A stretch of DNA of 6,328 nucleotides from Bacteroidota bacterium (GTDB taxonomy: Bacteria; Bacteroidota; Bacteroidia; Chitinophagales; Chitinophagaceae): contig JAJXYG010000201.1 in the NCBI GenBank assembly GCA_021780705.1, forward strand, positions 1-6,328. Direction: 5' to 3'. A program made the translations under genes and the position numbers. Within the stretch, counting starts at the first letter, position 1, and every line of letters begins with the position of its first letter. Shown here one piece after another: positions 1-6,328 of the stretch. A model generated the notes under the pieces. That model searched no databases, had not been told where the DNA came from, and worked only from the letters and a program-made list of their open reading frames with translations.

Positions 1-881
1 GAGTGGACGCTATCAAGATTGCCGCCCTTGATTTTATGAGCAATTTTTTCATCCATTTCCCCTCTGAAAAGATTGAAACTGAAAATAATTTGCTCTTTGA
101 ACCGATTCATTCCCCCTTTGCCAAGAGGATCAACGGGATTTTGAATGTATGTGAGAAGGTCTCCAAATCAGTGAAGGAGACCATTTCCAACAATTTCTTT
201 CCGGTCGTGATCAGTGGAGACCATAGTACTTCCGCCGGAACCATTGCAGGCATTAAAGCGGCAAAACCCAGGTGCCGGCTGGGGATCATCTGGATTGATG
301 CCCATGCGGACCTGCATACCCCTTACACCACCCCATCCGGAAATCTGCATGGGATGCCCCTGGCTGCCACTATCAATGAAGACAATCTGGAAAGTAAGGT
401 CCATGAACTCGACGAGAAGGCAAAAAAACAATGGGATCAATTTAAGAACATGGGAAAAGTAGCTCCCAAGGTACTCGCCGAAGATATTGTCTTTATTTCC
501 CTCAGGGACTTTGAAAAAGAAGAAAAGCACCTCATCGACAAGTATGGCATGAAGGTGATTTCGACTGCAGAAGTGAGAAGAAAGGGGGCCGAGAATGTGG
601 TCAGGGCGGTGTTGCGACATCTCACTGAATGCACGGACATTTATGTAAGTTTTGATGTGGACTGCCTGGATTCGACCCTCACCAAAGGAACCGGAACTCC
701 TGTGAGTAACGGCCTGAAGGAAAGGGAAGCTGAGGACCTGGTCAGCAAATTCATGCAAAACCGCAAAATTTGCTGCTTTGAAATCACCGAAGTCAATCCC
801 ACCCTGGATAAGGAGAACCTCATGGCGGAAATCGCCTTTAACATCCTGCAAAGAAGTGTCAACGTCCTGATGATGAATTAG
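1..881 (+). CDS. Arginase (ureohydrolase family), 5' end cut by window edge
   Basis: Predicted Mn2+-dependent cytosolic arginase, hydrolysing L-arginine to ornithine and urea. Numbered from the GTG at 3, the ureohydrolase metal ligands are visible in order: GDHS at 72-75 (H74), DAHAD at 99-103 (D99, H101, D103) and SFDVD at 216-220 (D218, D220). SGNLHGMP at 112-119 matches the arginase substrate loop (H116 is equivalent to H141 of rat arginase), and E263 in EITEVNP lies where arginases have their guanidinium-binding Glu. This loop favours arginase over agmatinase or formimidoylglutamase. Family members begin with a further stretch ending in a Leu-Gly type motif, so the GTG is probably an internal Val. 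Bases 1-2 (GA) fit the end of a Gly codon, and roughly 15-30 residues are likely missing. The stop is TAG at 879-881. The gene converges on the next gene. Family assignment is firm; exact substrate is inferred. Confidence 0.92.
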   Translation, partial: VDAIKIAALDFMSNFFIHFPSEKIETENNLLFEPIHSPFAKRINGILNVCEKVSKSVKETISNNFFPVVISGDHSTSAGTIAGIKAAKPRCRLGIIWIDAHADLHTPYTTPSGNLHGMPLAATINEDNLESKVHELDEKAKKQWDQFKNMGKVAPKVLAEDIVFISLRDFEKEEKHLIDKYGMKVISTAEVRRKGAENVVRAVLRHLTECTDIYVSFDVDCLDSTLTKGTGTPVSNGLKEREAEDLVSKFMQNRKICCFEITEVNPTLDKENLMAEIAFNILQRSVNVLMMN

Positions 882-913
882 GAAGGAATTTCCAGGTACA
901 CTCAGGCCTTCCT
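880..913. terminator. Possible bidirectional stem-loop between convergent genes
   Basis: A perfect 7-bp inverted repeat (AGGAAGG at 880-886, CCTTCCT at 907-913) encloses a 20-base loop. It occupies almost the whole gap between the two convergent stop codons and overlaps the arginase TAG. Its position suits a shared terminator, but neither strand has a T-tract after the stem and the loop is long, so this is a weak call. Confidence 0.3.
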
Positions 914-914
914 G

Positions 915-2099
915 CTACATAATCTGCAGGCGTTCTACCTGTTGCACGCTTCGGTTCAGGTCAAGTACTTTTAAGAAATACAAACCGGGGGCAGGCTTCC
1001 GAGGCCATTGAATATTTACGCTGGAGGGGCCGGTCATGGAATAATTCTTTGTAAAGATGACCTGTCCTGCATCATTGATGATTTCCACCAGGTAATTTCC
1101 TCCGTAATTTTTAAGGAACTGTAACTGGATCCCACTCACCGCAGGGTTGGGATAAAAGCTCATTCCTATTTGGCGGGCCCCCTGATCAAATAGCAGGCTC
1201 TTAACTGAAGAATAGGCGTATTTGCCCGTAGGATCCGTTTGCTTGATTCTGAAGAACAGGTACCCTGAATAGCCTTCCGCCGGGGTATAATTTTCCTTAA
1301 ACTGTGCAGTAGTCCCATTTTCCATTGGGGCTCCCGGGCTTAATTCCTGAAAATTTCTGCCGTCAGTACTCACTTCAAGCACATACTGGGTGGAGGGTTG
1401 AAAATTCGCTACCTGCCAGTCGGCCACTGCATCCCTTCCGTTTTGGGAAAGTACAAAGGAGGTGAAGTTGGTCCCCAGGATGGCATAGGGACACCAGTAA
1501 TAGGTCAGGTCCACATTGAGCCGGGTGAATGCCCTCAATTTGATGATGGCATTGTCACTGCCGGTTAAAATCGTAAAGGTACTGGTAGTCAGGTAGTTAA
1601 AACTCACCGTGCCGGTACCCAGGAACCCGGCGATGCTCGAAGTGTACTGGTTATGCACATTGTTATAAAATACGGTATCCGGCCCCACACTCACCTGGTC
1701 GGCAGTGGAGGAGGTATCATAGGGTCCGAGAAGGTAGGGTCCATAATCCTTGGGTGCTGAAATCACAGAACTGAAAAAGCTGTTGGGCCCTGTAAACTGG
1801 GAACGTCTGTAGGTCTCAAACATATAGGAGGTGGCAGTATCCAGGTCATTTTCCAGGTTGTAATTCACAATAGTAGTCACCGTATCTCCCAGGTTCAGAC
1901 AAGTCAGCTGACCGATTGACGGATCAAACTGGGGAAAGGTGATGGTAGAATTGGTAGTAGTGATGGAATCAAAGTATTGACTATAAGTGATCGAACTCGG
2001 AGTGGAACCATCCGCACAGGTACATTGGGCAACACTTGATTCAGGAGGAATAAGTACTATAGCCAGCAGGGCTAATAAGGTTGGGTAAAGGATTTTCAT
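915..2099 (-). CDS. Secreted T9SS type A sorting-domain protein with probable choice-of-anchor E domain
   Basis: A 394-residue exported protein of unknown function. Residues 1-25 form a Sec signal peptide (Lys2, hydrophobic 5-17, likely cleavage near SVAQ|C). Residues about 35-205 resemble the choice-of-anchor E domain: FDSITTTNSTITFPQFDPSIG at 43-63 (the FPQFDPSxGxL element) and a later FLGTGTVSFNY at 159-169. That domain is a surface beta-sandwich often joined to different C-terminal anchors. Residues about 214-305 form a beta-rich segment of the kind that often precedes T9SS tails (LEVSTDGRNF at 241-250, FRIKQTDPTGKYAYSSV at 283-299). The C-terminus from about 312 carries the T9SS type A signal: YPNPA at 316-320, a DAGQVIF strand at 343-349 and PGLYFLKV at 371-378. 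Four cysteines (26, 28, 67, 203) could form disulfides. The start is the ATG at 2097-2099, which gives the signal peptide directly. The sorting domain is firm; the anchor E label is moderately sure. Confidence 0.85.
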   Translation of the reverse strand: MKILYPTLLALLAIVLIPPESSVAQCTCADGSTPSSITYSQYFDSITTTNSTITFPQFDPSIGQLTCLNLGDTVTTIVNYNLENDLDTATSYMFETYRRSQFTGPNSFFSSVISAPKDYGPYLLGPYDTSSTADQVSVGPDTVFYNNVHNQYTSSIAGFLGTGTVSFNYLTTSTFTILTGSDNAIIKLRAFTRLNVDLTYYWCPYAILGTNFTSFVLSQNGRDAVADWQVANFQPSTQYVLEVSTDGRNFQELSPGAPMENGTTAQFKENYTPAEGYSGYLFFRIKQTDPTGKYAYSSVKSLLFDQGARQIGMSFYPNPAVSGIQLQFLKNYGGNYLVEIINDAGQVIFTKNYSMTGPSSVNIQWPRKPAPGLYFLKVLDLNRSVQQVERLQIM

Positions 2100-2343
2100 A
2101 GGTCATCGGTTAAAAACTTATAGGGATTGGAGTCTTATAAAAATACAAATTACTCCTGGTTCTTGCAACTGCGAAGCGCGCTCAACCCTCATAGGCTATA
2201 TAAGAATGTAAATTTAATTTCAATATTCTAAGTAATTGTTTTTCAATATTTTAAATTAGTATATCTTCACTTAAAATCAAGGTTAAATCAGGTCGTTTCA
2301 TGTGGATAAGTATTTACCAGTTTTCGGTGAATCACCAGGTAGC
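2100..2343. other. Spacer between the two minus-strand genes
   Basis: This 244-base stretch lies downstream of the TPR gene and upstream of the T9SS gene. It has no credible coding sequence. About 2195-2285 is strongly AT-rich and likely carries the T9SS gene's promoter. On the minus strand I looked for the Bacteroidota TAnnTTTG -7 element with TTG about 20 bases upstream. I found only near matches: TAATTTG (complement of 2146-2152), one base short in spacing, and TAACCTTG (complement of 2278-2285), with one mismatch. Neither has a well-spaced -33 box, so no promoter is called. No clear terminator for the TPR gene is seen. Confidence 0.5.
2211..2256. repeat. Degenerate 2 x 23-bp tandem repeat in AT-rich spacer
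   Basis: Units 2211-2233 and 2234-2256 lie directly end to end and match at 18 of 23 positions by eye. The best-conserved core is TTTCAATATT, at 2218-2227 and 2241-2250, followed by [C/T]TAA in both copies. It sits about 110-160 bases upstream of the T9SS gene start. It could be a duplicated protein-binding site or simply low-complexity AT-rich drift. Confidence 0.4.
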
Positions 2344-3366
2344 CTATAACCCCATGGATACCTGTCTTCTTTGCCGGTTTCTTGCCAGGGATGGATCCAT
2401 TGCAATAGCCTTATCGCACAACTTCTCCCCTTTGGCCTTTTCTCCCTTCTTCTGAAATACGATTCCCGCCATATATAGTGCAGAAGCATCCTTGGAATCC
2501 AGTGTCAGGAGTTTTGCATAGTAATTCAGCGCATCGTCGTATTGCTTGGTCTCATAGAGCGCGTAAGCGATATTATTAAGCAAATCTTTATTGTTGGGCT
2601 TGTGTTCCAGGACCAGATTCAGGGTATCAAGGCCCTCTTTCTTATACCCGTTATAAAGCATGGTAAAACCCAGATTTTCGTAGTAATCATTCGTCTTAAA
2701 ATACCCCCGTTGCCCTGCAAGCTGGATATATTTCTGGGAGTTTTGAAAGTCATTTTGGTCATAGTAGATCAGCCCCAGTTCATAAATCCATTCATAGCGG
2801 TCCGGAGCCACCGTAATTGAATGCTGATACTGGGTTATGGCGGCCTTTTCATTATCCAGTTCCAGGTAGGTGCGTCCCAGGGTATAGGCAGATTCACTGT
2901 CTGAGGCATTTTCACTAACCGCCCTGGTCAAGAATTGTGTGGCTCTACCGTAATCTTCGGTGTTGTAGTAACTCATTCCCAGGATCCGGTCCGCATTTCC
3001 GCAACTTTTACATTTTTGCGCCATGGCAATGGCCTTTTCAAATTGTCGATTGTTGAAGTACAGGGTGGACAAGGCCTTTATGACTTCCTGGTTGTCTGGT
3101 TGTAGCTGGTAGGCTCGGGTAAAATTGCTCATGGCAGGATTCAATCTCCTCATGGCCAGGTTGACATTTCCATTTTCCACATAGGCCTGGATGCAATCGG
3201 GATTAAATTGAATTGCCTGGTCAAAGCTCTTGGAAGCCTGTGCATACAGGTGTGCCTGAGCCTGTTCGAGTCCCTTTTTGAGGTAGATGCTACAACTGTC
3301 AGTACTTTGAGAAAGGACTGTTTGGGCCACAAAAAGCAAAAAAACTGGAAAAAGTAGGTTTTTCAT
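2344..3366 (-). CDS. Exported tetratricopeptide-repeat (TPR) protein
   Basis: A 340-residue protein, probably periplasmic or envelope-associated, made almost wholly of TPR helical pairs that usually scaffold protein-protein contacts. The start chosen is the ATG at 3364-3366. An in-frame ATG eight codons earlier (3390) would put charged residues before the signal peptide. From the chosen Met, residues 1-20 are a Sec signal peptide (Lys2, hydrophobic 4-17, cleavage near VLSQ|S), with no lipobox. About eight or nine TPR units follow, roughly at 24-57, 58-90, 92-122, 126-155, 157-188, 191-222, 226-257, 260-291 and 294-325. Typical signatures are YAQASKSFDQAIQFNP (41-56), DYGRATQFLTRAV (138-150) and KQYDDALNYYAKLLTLD (274-290). 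A CKSC motif at 119-122, near the end of the third unit, is unusual. The binding partner is unknown. The 244-base gap to the next minus-strand gene argues against tight co-transcription. Confidence 0.92.
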   Translation of the reverse strand: MKNLLFPVFLLFVAQTVLSQSTDSCSIYLKKGLEQAQAHLYAQASKSFDQAIQFNPDCIQAYVENGNVNLAMRRLNPAMSNFTRAYQLQPDNQEVIKALSTLYFNNRQFEKAIAMAQKCKSCGNADRILGMSYYNTEDYGRATQFLTRAVSENASDSESAYTLGRTYLELDNEKAAITQYQHSITVAPDRYEWIYELGLIYYDQNDFQNSQKYIQLAGQRGYFKTNDYYENLGFTMLYNGYKKEGLDTLNLVLEHKPNNKDLLNNIAYALYETKQYDDALNYYAKLLTLDSKDASALYMAGIVFQKKGEKAKGEKLCDKAIAMDPSLARNRQRRQVSMGL

Positions 3367-3719
3367 GTCTGATCTTTTCAATAGGTTCAAGGCAAATCCC
3401 CTTAAGAAACCCCGATTTCCCGGAGTTGCGGGGAAGCGACTGGTTGCCTTTAACTATAATAACGTATTAATCGTCGCCAAATTATGCCCGTTTAAAGAAA
3501 AGGTATCCCCAAAAATAACCTAAAACAGGAGGCTTTTTCCGGGTATTCCTCCCCTGCCTTGCAGACCCTGATTTGTCCCGGATTTTTCCTACAGACTGAA
3601 AAATCGTGTATGCCTCCTCAAGTTGCTTTAACATAAGATTGTGAACACCAAGGACAACCTAGGATGCTTAATGGACTAAATTACTCACGATTACGACCAC
3701 CTCCTAAATATCACTACTT
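3367..3719. other. Divergent intergenic region (two promoters expected)
   Basis: This 353-base stretch lies between the outward-facing TPR gene and barrel-protein gene and has no credible coding sequence. It must hold both promoters, but no clean TTG/TAnnTTTG pair was found on either strand. On the plus strand TAAGATTG (3634-3641) matches the -7 consensus at all but one fixed position and lacks a TTG at the right distance. On the minus strand TAATTTG (complement of 3478-3484) is one base short. The bases before the barrel-gene ATG contain no Shine-Dalgarno sequence (CCTCCT there is on the wrong strand), as is normal for Bacteroidota. Possible hairpins lie at 3391-3448. Confidence 0.5.
3391..3448 (-). 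promoter_or_regulatory. Possible structured 5' leader of the TPR gene
   Basis: An outer helix GGCAA (3391-3395) / TTGCC (3444-3448) encloses two competing inner helices. CCCCG (3410-3414) can pair with CGGGG (3429-3433), and TCCCC (3397-3401) with GGGGA (3430-3434), so one G-run has two alternative partners. It lies 25-82 bases before the TPR start codon. Each helix is only 5 bp, no known riboswitch was recognised, and the transcription start is unknown. Confidence 0.2.
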
Positions 3720-6328
3720 ATGAGAATTATTTTCATGGTATGGTGGGGGACTATTTTCAGCATCTCAACTTTTGCACAGAGCGTAAAGTTATCCGGAACT
3801 GTCCAAAGCCAAGACGACAAAAAGAAGGTTCACAATGCGGTAATTGCGCTATTGGAACCCCATGACTCCATTCTTTATGCCTTTACCCGTTCGAATGAAT
3901 CCGGGCAATTTACACTACCCCATGTACCTGCCGGGAAGTACCTCCTGATGGTTACCCATCCGTATTATGCGGATCTGTTAGAACCAATTAACCTTACACA
4001 GGATACTGACCTGTCCCACCTGAATGTATATTCCAAAAGTAAAATTTTGCAGGAGGTAATCATCAAAACGGGTTCCCCATTTCATATCAAGGGGGACACC
4101 ACCGTATACACTGCAGATAGCTTTAAGGTCAGTGCCAATGCCAATGTGGAGGAATTGCTGAAGAGACTCCCGGGAATCCAGGTGGACAAGGATGGAAAGA
4201 TTACTGCCATGGGACAAACGGTTCAGACGGTTCTGGTCGATGGGGAAGAATTTTTCGGAAGTGATCCGGGGATGGCGATCAAAAACATCAGGGCAGATGC
4301 CGTGAAAGAAGTCCAGGTTTATGATAAGAAAAGTGACCAGGCCGAATTCACGGGTATTGATGACGGGAATACCCAAAAAACCATCAACCTGAAATTAAAG
4401 GAGAATGCCAAGCATGGATATTTTGGAAAAGCGGACGGATCGATCGGCACGGTGCAACATAACCAGAACCGCTTTAATGAAAATCTGATGTATAGTAATT
4501 TTCGGGGAAAACGCAAATTCTCGGCCTATGTGTTAGGTGGTAATACGGGTCAGGGTGGACTTTCCTGGCAGGATGAACAAAAATACGGAGGTGGTCCAAC
4601 CAATCTGGATGTCAATGTCGATGACCAGGGAAATATCAATGTCAACTGGCAGGGGGCCAATGACGATGAACCGTATGTGGATCCCCAGAACGGGTATATG
4701 ACCAATGTCAATGCGGGGATGTTCTATACCAATAAGTGGAAGGACCGCTATTCGCTCAATATGTCTCCCACCTTCCAGAACCAGAAATATTTAAATGATA
4801 TCCAAACACTGACCCAGACCCAGGTAGGTGATTCGGTGCTTTATGGGAATTCCACCCAGACCAGCCAAGTGGATCGACACAATTTCAAGAACCAGGTTAT
4901 CGTAGATCTGAACCTGGATTCAGCCAATAGCGTGAAAATCTATTCCAATGCCGATTTCTATCATACCGAAAGCCAAAGTTCCAACTTCTCCACCACCATG
5001 GGGAATGCGGGAAGCCTCAAAAATAGCAGTTCGACCTCCCAGAATTCCGTGATTGACAAACAGGCCGAATCAGGAAATCTTCTTTTCAGGCATAAATTCG
5101 CTAAAGAACGTCGTACTCTTTCTCTATCCGGGAACTGGCAACTCATTGGTGACACCCATGATGACTATCTGATATCGCAAAATAATGCCTATTACCAGGG
5201 GCAACCCTCCGGTAGCCAATCCCTTGACCAGCACAAATCCCTACAGTCCCAAACCGGAAATCTTAATGCCCAGGTAGCTTATACCGAACCCCTCTCCAAA
5301 AAATATTCCCTGGAACTGGCCTATCAATTGGCATATGACTACGGGCAAAATAACCAAACTACTTTCAGTTACTCTGCCGCTACTAGCAAATATGATTTCT
5401 TCGTAGATTCTCTTTCCAACAATTTCAAACAAAATATCCTGCAGCAGGTCCCCTCTGCCAGAATAAATTATGCGGGAAAGAAGCTCAAATTGGACCTGGG
5501 GATGGGGGCCGGCTTTACCCATTTTGACTTAAAAAACCTGACCCTCTCAAAGGATTATGTCCGACATTATATGGACTTCTACCCTTCTGCCAACCTGACT
5601 TATACCTATAAACCGAGCCGGAGTATCCGTTTTCGCTATAACGGCAATACGACCCAGCCGTCCATAGACCAGCTTCAACCCATTACCAACAACAACAATT
5701 ATTTCAACCAGATTATCGGGAACCCCAATCTCAAACCTTCATTTTCCAATTCATTCTCAGTTTCCAATAACTCTTATAACTTCATCAAAGACCTCTTCAC
5801 CTATATAGGGGTAAACGGAAACTTTACTTCCAACGCGATCACCATGAACCGGGTCATTAATCTGGATTCTGGAAAAACCGTTTCCCAGCCTGTGAATGTC
5901 AATGGCAACCACAACCTCAGTATTTTTACAGGGGTGGGATTACGGGTGAAGAAGATCAATACCCGATTTAACCTGTCTCCCAACTTCAATTTTTCCAAAT
6001 ATGCGGAAATCATCAACAACCAGGAAAGCTATTCCAGGAACACCAGTCTGGGGATGTATAGCGGGGCCTATTTGTCCGTACCAAAAAAATATGAGTTCGA
6101 TATTGGCGACAATTTTAGTTATAACCTCAACAAGATCTCGCAGCAAAACACCCGGATTCATTATTTTACCAATGAATGGGACCTGAATGCCACCGTGTAT
6201 TTTCACAAGGTCTGGTCGCTCAGTTCCGATGCAGAACTGCTCAGCCGGCAGAAAACCTTTCCAGGTGATCAAAATCTTAAAAATAACATCTGGAACGCGC
6301 GGTTTCAGAGGACCCTGCATCATGATGA
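3720..6328 (+). CDS. TonB-receptor-like outer-membrane beta-barrel protein, 3' end cut by window edge
   Basis: An open frame from ATG 3720 to the right edge (869 codons plus two bases). I read it codon by codon and found no in-frame stop. An in-frame TAA ends at 3707, just before the start, so the start is well bounded. Residues 1-20 are a signal peptide (Arg2, hydrophobic core, STFAQ|S). Residues about 22-105 form a carboxypeptidase-regulatory-like domain (LSGTVQS at 24-30, SGQFTLPHVPAGKYLL at 61-76). About 110-230 is plug-like: VEELLKRLPGIQVDKDGKI at 143-161, VLVDGEEFFGSDP at 171-183 and AVKEVQVYDKKSDQAEFTG at 194-212. The remainder is alternating, aromatic-rich barrel sequence with receptor signatures QPSIDQLQP (646-654) and GNPNLKP (667-673). 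This fits the Bacteroidota outer-membrane beta-barrel family related to TonB-dependent receptors. No TonB box is obvious, and the substrate cannot be told. The final barrel strands are missing, so completeness is unknown. Confidence 0.92.
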   Translation, partial: MRIIFMVWWGTIFSISTFAQSVKLSGTVQSQDDKKKVHNAVIALLEPHDSILYAFTRSNESGQFTLPHVPAGKYLLMVTHPYYADLLEPINLTQDTDLSHLNVYSKSKILQEVIIKTGSPFHIKGDTTVYTADSFKVSANANVEELLKRLPGIQVDKDGKITAMGQTVQTVLVDGEEFFGSDPGMAIKNIRADAVKEVQVYDKKSDQAEFTGIDDGNTQKTINLKLKENAKHGYFGKADGSIGTVQHNQNRFNENLMYSNFRGKRKFSAYVLGGNTGQGGLSWQDEQKYGGGPTNLDVNVDDQGNINVNWQGANDDEPYVDPQNGYMTNVNAGMFYTNKWKDRYSLNMSPTFQNQKYLNDIQTLTQTQVGDSVLYGNSTQTSQVDRHNFKNQVIVDLNLDSANSVKIYSNADFYHTESQSSNFSTTMGNAGSLKNSSSTSQNSVIDKQAESGNLLFRHKFAKERRTLSLSGNWQLIGDTHDDYLISQNNAYYQGQPSGSQSLDQHKSLQSQTGNLNAQVAYTEPLSKKYSLELAYQLAYDYGQNNQTTFSYSAATSKYDFFVDSLSNNFKQNILQQVPSARINYAGKKLKLDLGMGAGFTHFDLKNLTLSKDYVRHYMDFYPSANLTYTYKPSRSIRFRYNGNTTQPSIDQLQPITNNNNYFNQIIGNPNLKPSFSNSFSVSNNSYNFIKDLFTYIGVNGNFTSNAITMNRVINLDSGKTVSQPVNVNGNHNLSIFTGVGLRVKKINTRFNLSPNFNFSKYAEIINNQESYSRNTSLGMYSGAYLSVPKKYEFDIGDNFSYNLNKISQQNTRIHYFTNEWDLNATVYFHKVWSLSSDAELLSRQKTFPGDQNLKNNIWNARFQRTLHHD

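Noticed and set aside
168..851. A 227-codon minus-strand open frame lying wholly within the arginase gene
   Set aside because: The plus strand carries all arginase catalytic motifs. The antisense translation has no recognisable domain and looks like a shadow of the real gene.
2191..2347. 8-bp inverted pair ATAGGCTA (2191-2198) and TAGCCTAT (2340-2347)
   Set aside because: The copies are about 140 bases apart, short and AT-rich, and one overlaps the TPR stop codon; chance is the likeliest explanation.
3367..3390. Upstream ATG at 3390 as the TPR gene start
   Set aside because: It would add eight residues, including Lys-Arg-Ser-Asp, before an otherwise ideal signal peptide; the ATG at 3364-3366 fits better.
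3527..3552. AGGAGG (3527-3532) with CCTCC (3548-3552) as a hairpin terminator
   Set aside because: Only 5 bp pair, there is no following T-tract, and the site lies between divergent promoters where no terminator is expected.
3697..3705. CCTCCT just before the barrel-gene start as a ribosome-binding element
   Set aside because: This is the anti-Shine-Dalgarno sequence, not its complement, so it cannot pair with 16S rRNA in the usual way.
3978..4376. Minus-strand open frames inside the barrel gene (also 4319-4516, 4961-5155, 5241-5522, 5801-6019, 5940-6323)
   Set aside because: All lie antisense to an uninterrupted 869-codon frame with clear domain signatures; none shows a credible domain.
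6326..6328. TGA at the right edge as the stop of the barrel gene
   Set aside because: It is out of frame: codons fall at 6324-6326 (GAT) and 6327 onwards, so the gene continues beyond the window.

Overview
The window looks like chromosomal DNA of a member of the Bacteroidota. Three things support this: a secreted protein with a type IX secretion (T9SS) C-terminal sorting domain, a large outer-membrane beta-barrel protein with an N-terminal carboxypeptidase-regulatory-like domain, and no Shine-Dalgarno-like sequence before the start codons. I cannot place the genus. No rRNA, tRNA, CRISPR array, insertion sequence or phage gene was seen.

Layout. Bases 1-881 (+) hold the 3' part of an arginase gene whose start lies left of the window. 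It converges, with a 33-base gap, on a minus-strand gene (915-2099) for a secreted T9SS-sorted protein with a probable choice-of-anchor E domain. After a 244-base spacer with an AT-rich stretch and a degenerate 23-bp tandem duplication comes a second minus-strand gene (2344-3366) for an exported tetratricopeptide-repeat (TPR) protein. A 353-base divergent intergenic region (3367-3719) separates it from a large plus-strand gene (3720 to the right edge, still open). That gene encodes a TonB-receptor-like outer-membrane beta-barrel protein with signal peptide, regulatory-like domain, plug-like region and barrel.

How the genes fit together. Arginase is a cytosolic nitrogen-metabolism enzyme and has no evident link to the rest. 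The other three products are all predicted to leave the cytoplasm: one to the cell surface through T9SS, one to the periplasm or envelope, one to the outer membrane. The sequence gives no firm evidence that they form one system. Spacing and strand suggest separate transcription units. I found no convincing new biological system. The points most worth checking are the domain architecture of the T9SS protein, the ligand or partner of the truncated barrel protein, and a few small non-coding structures.
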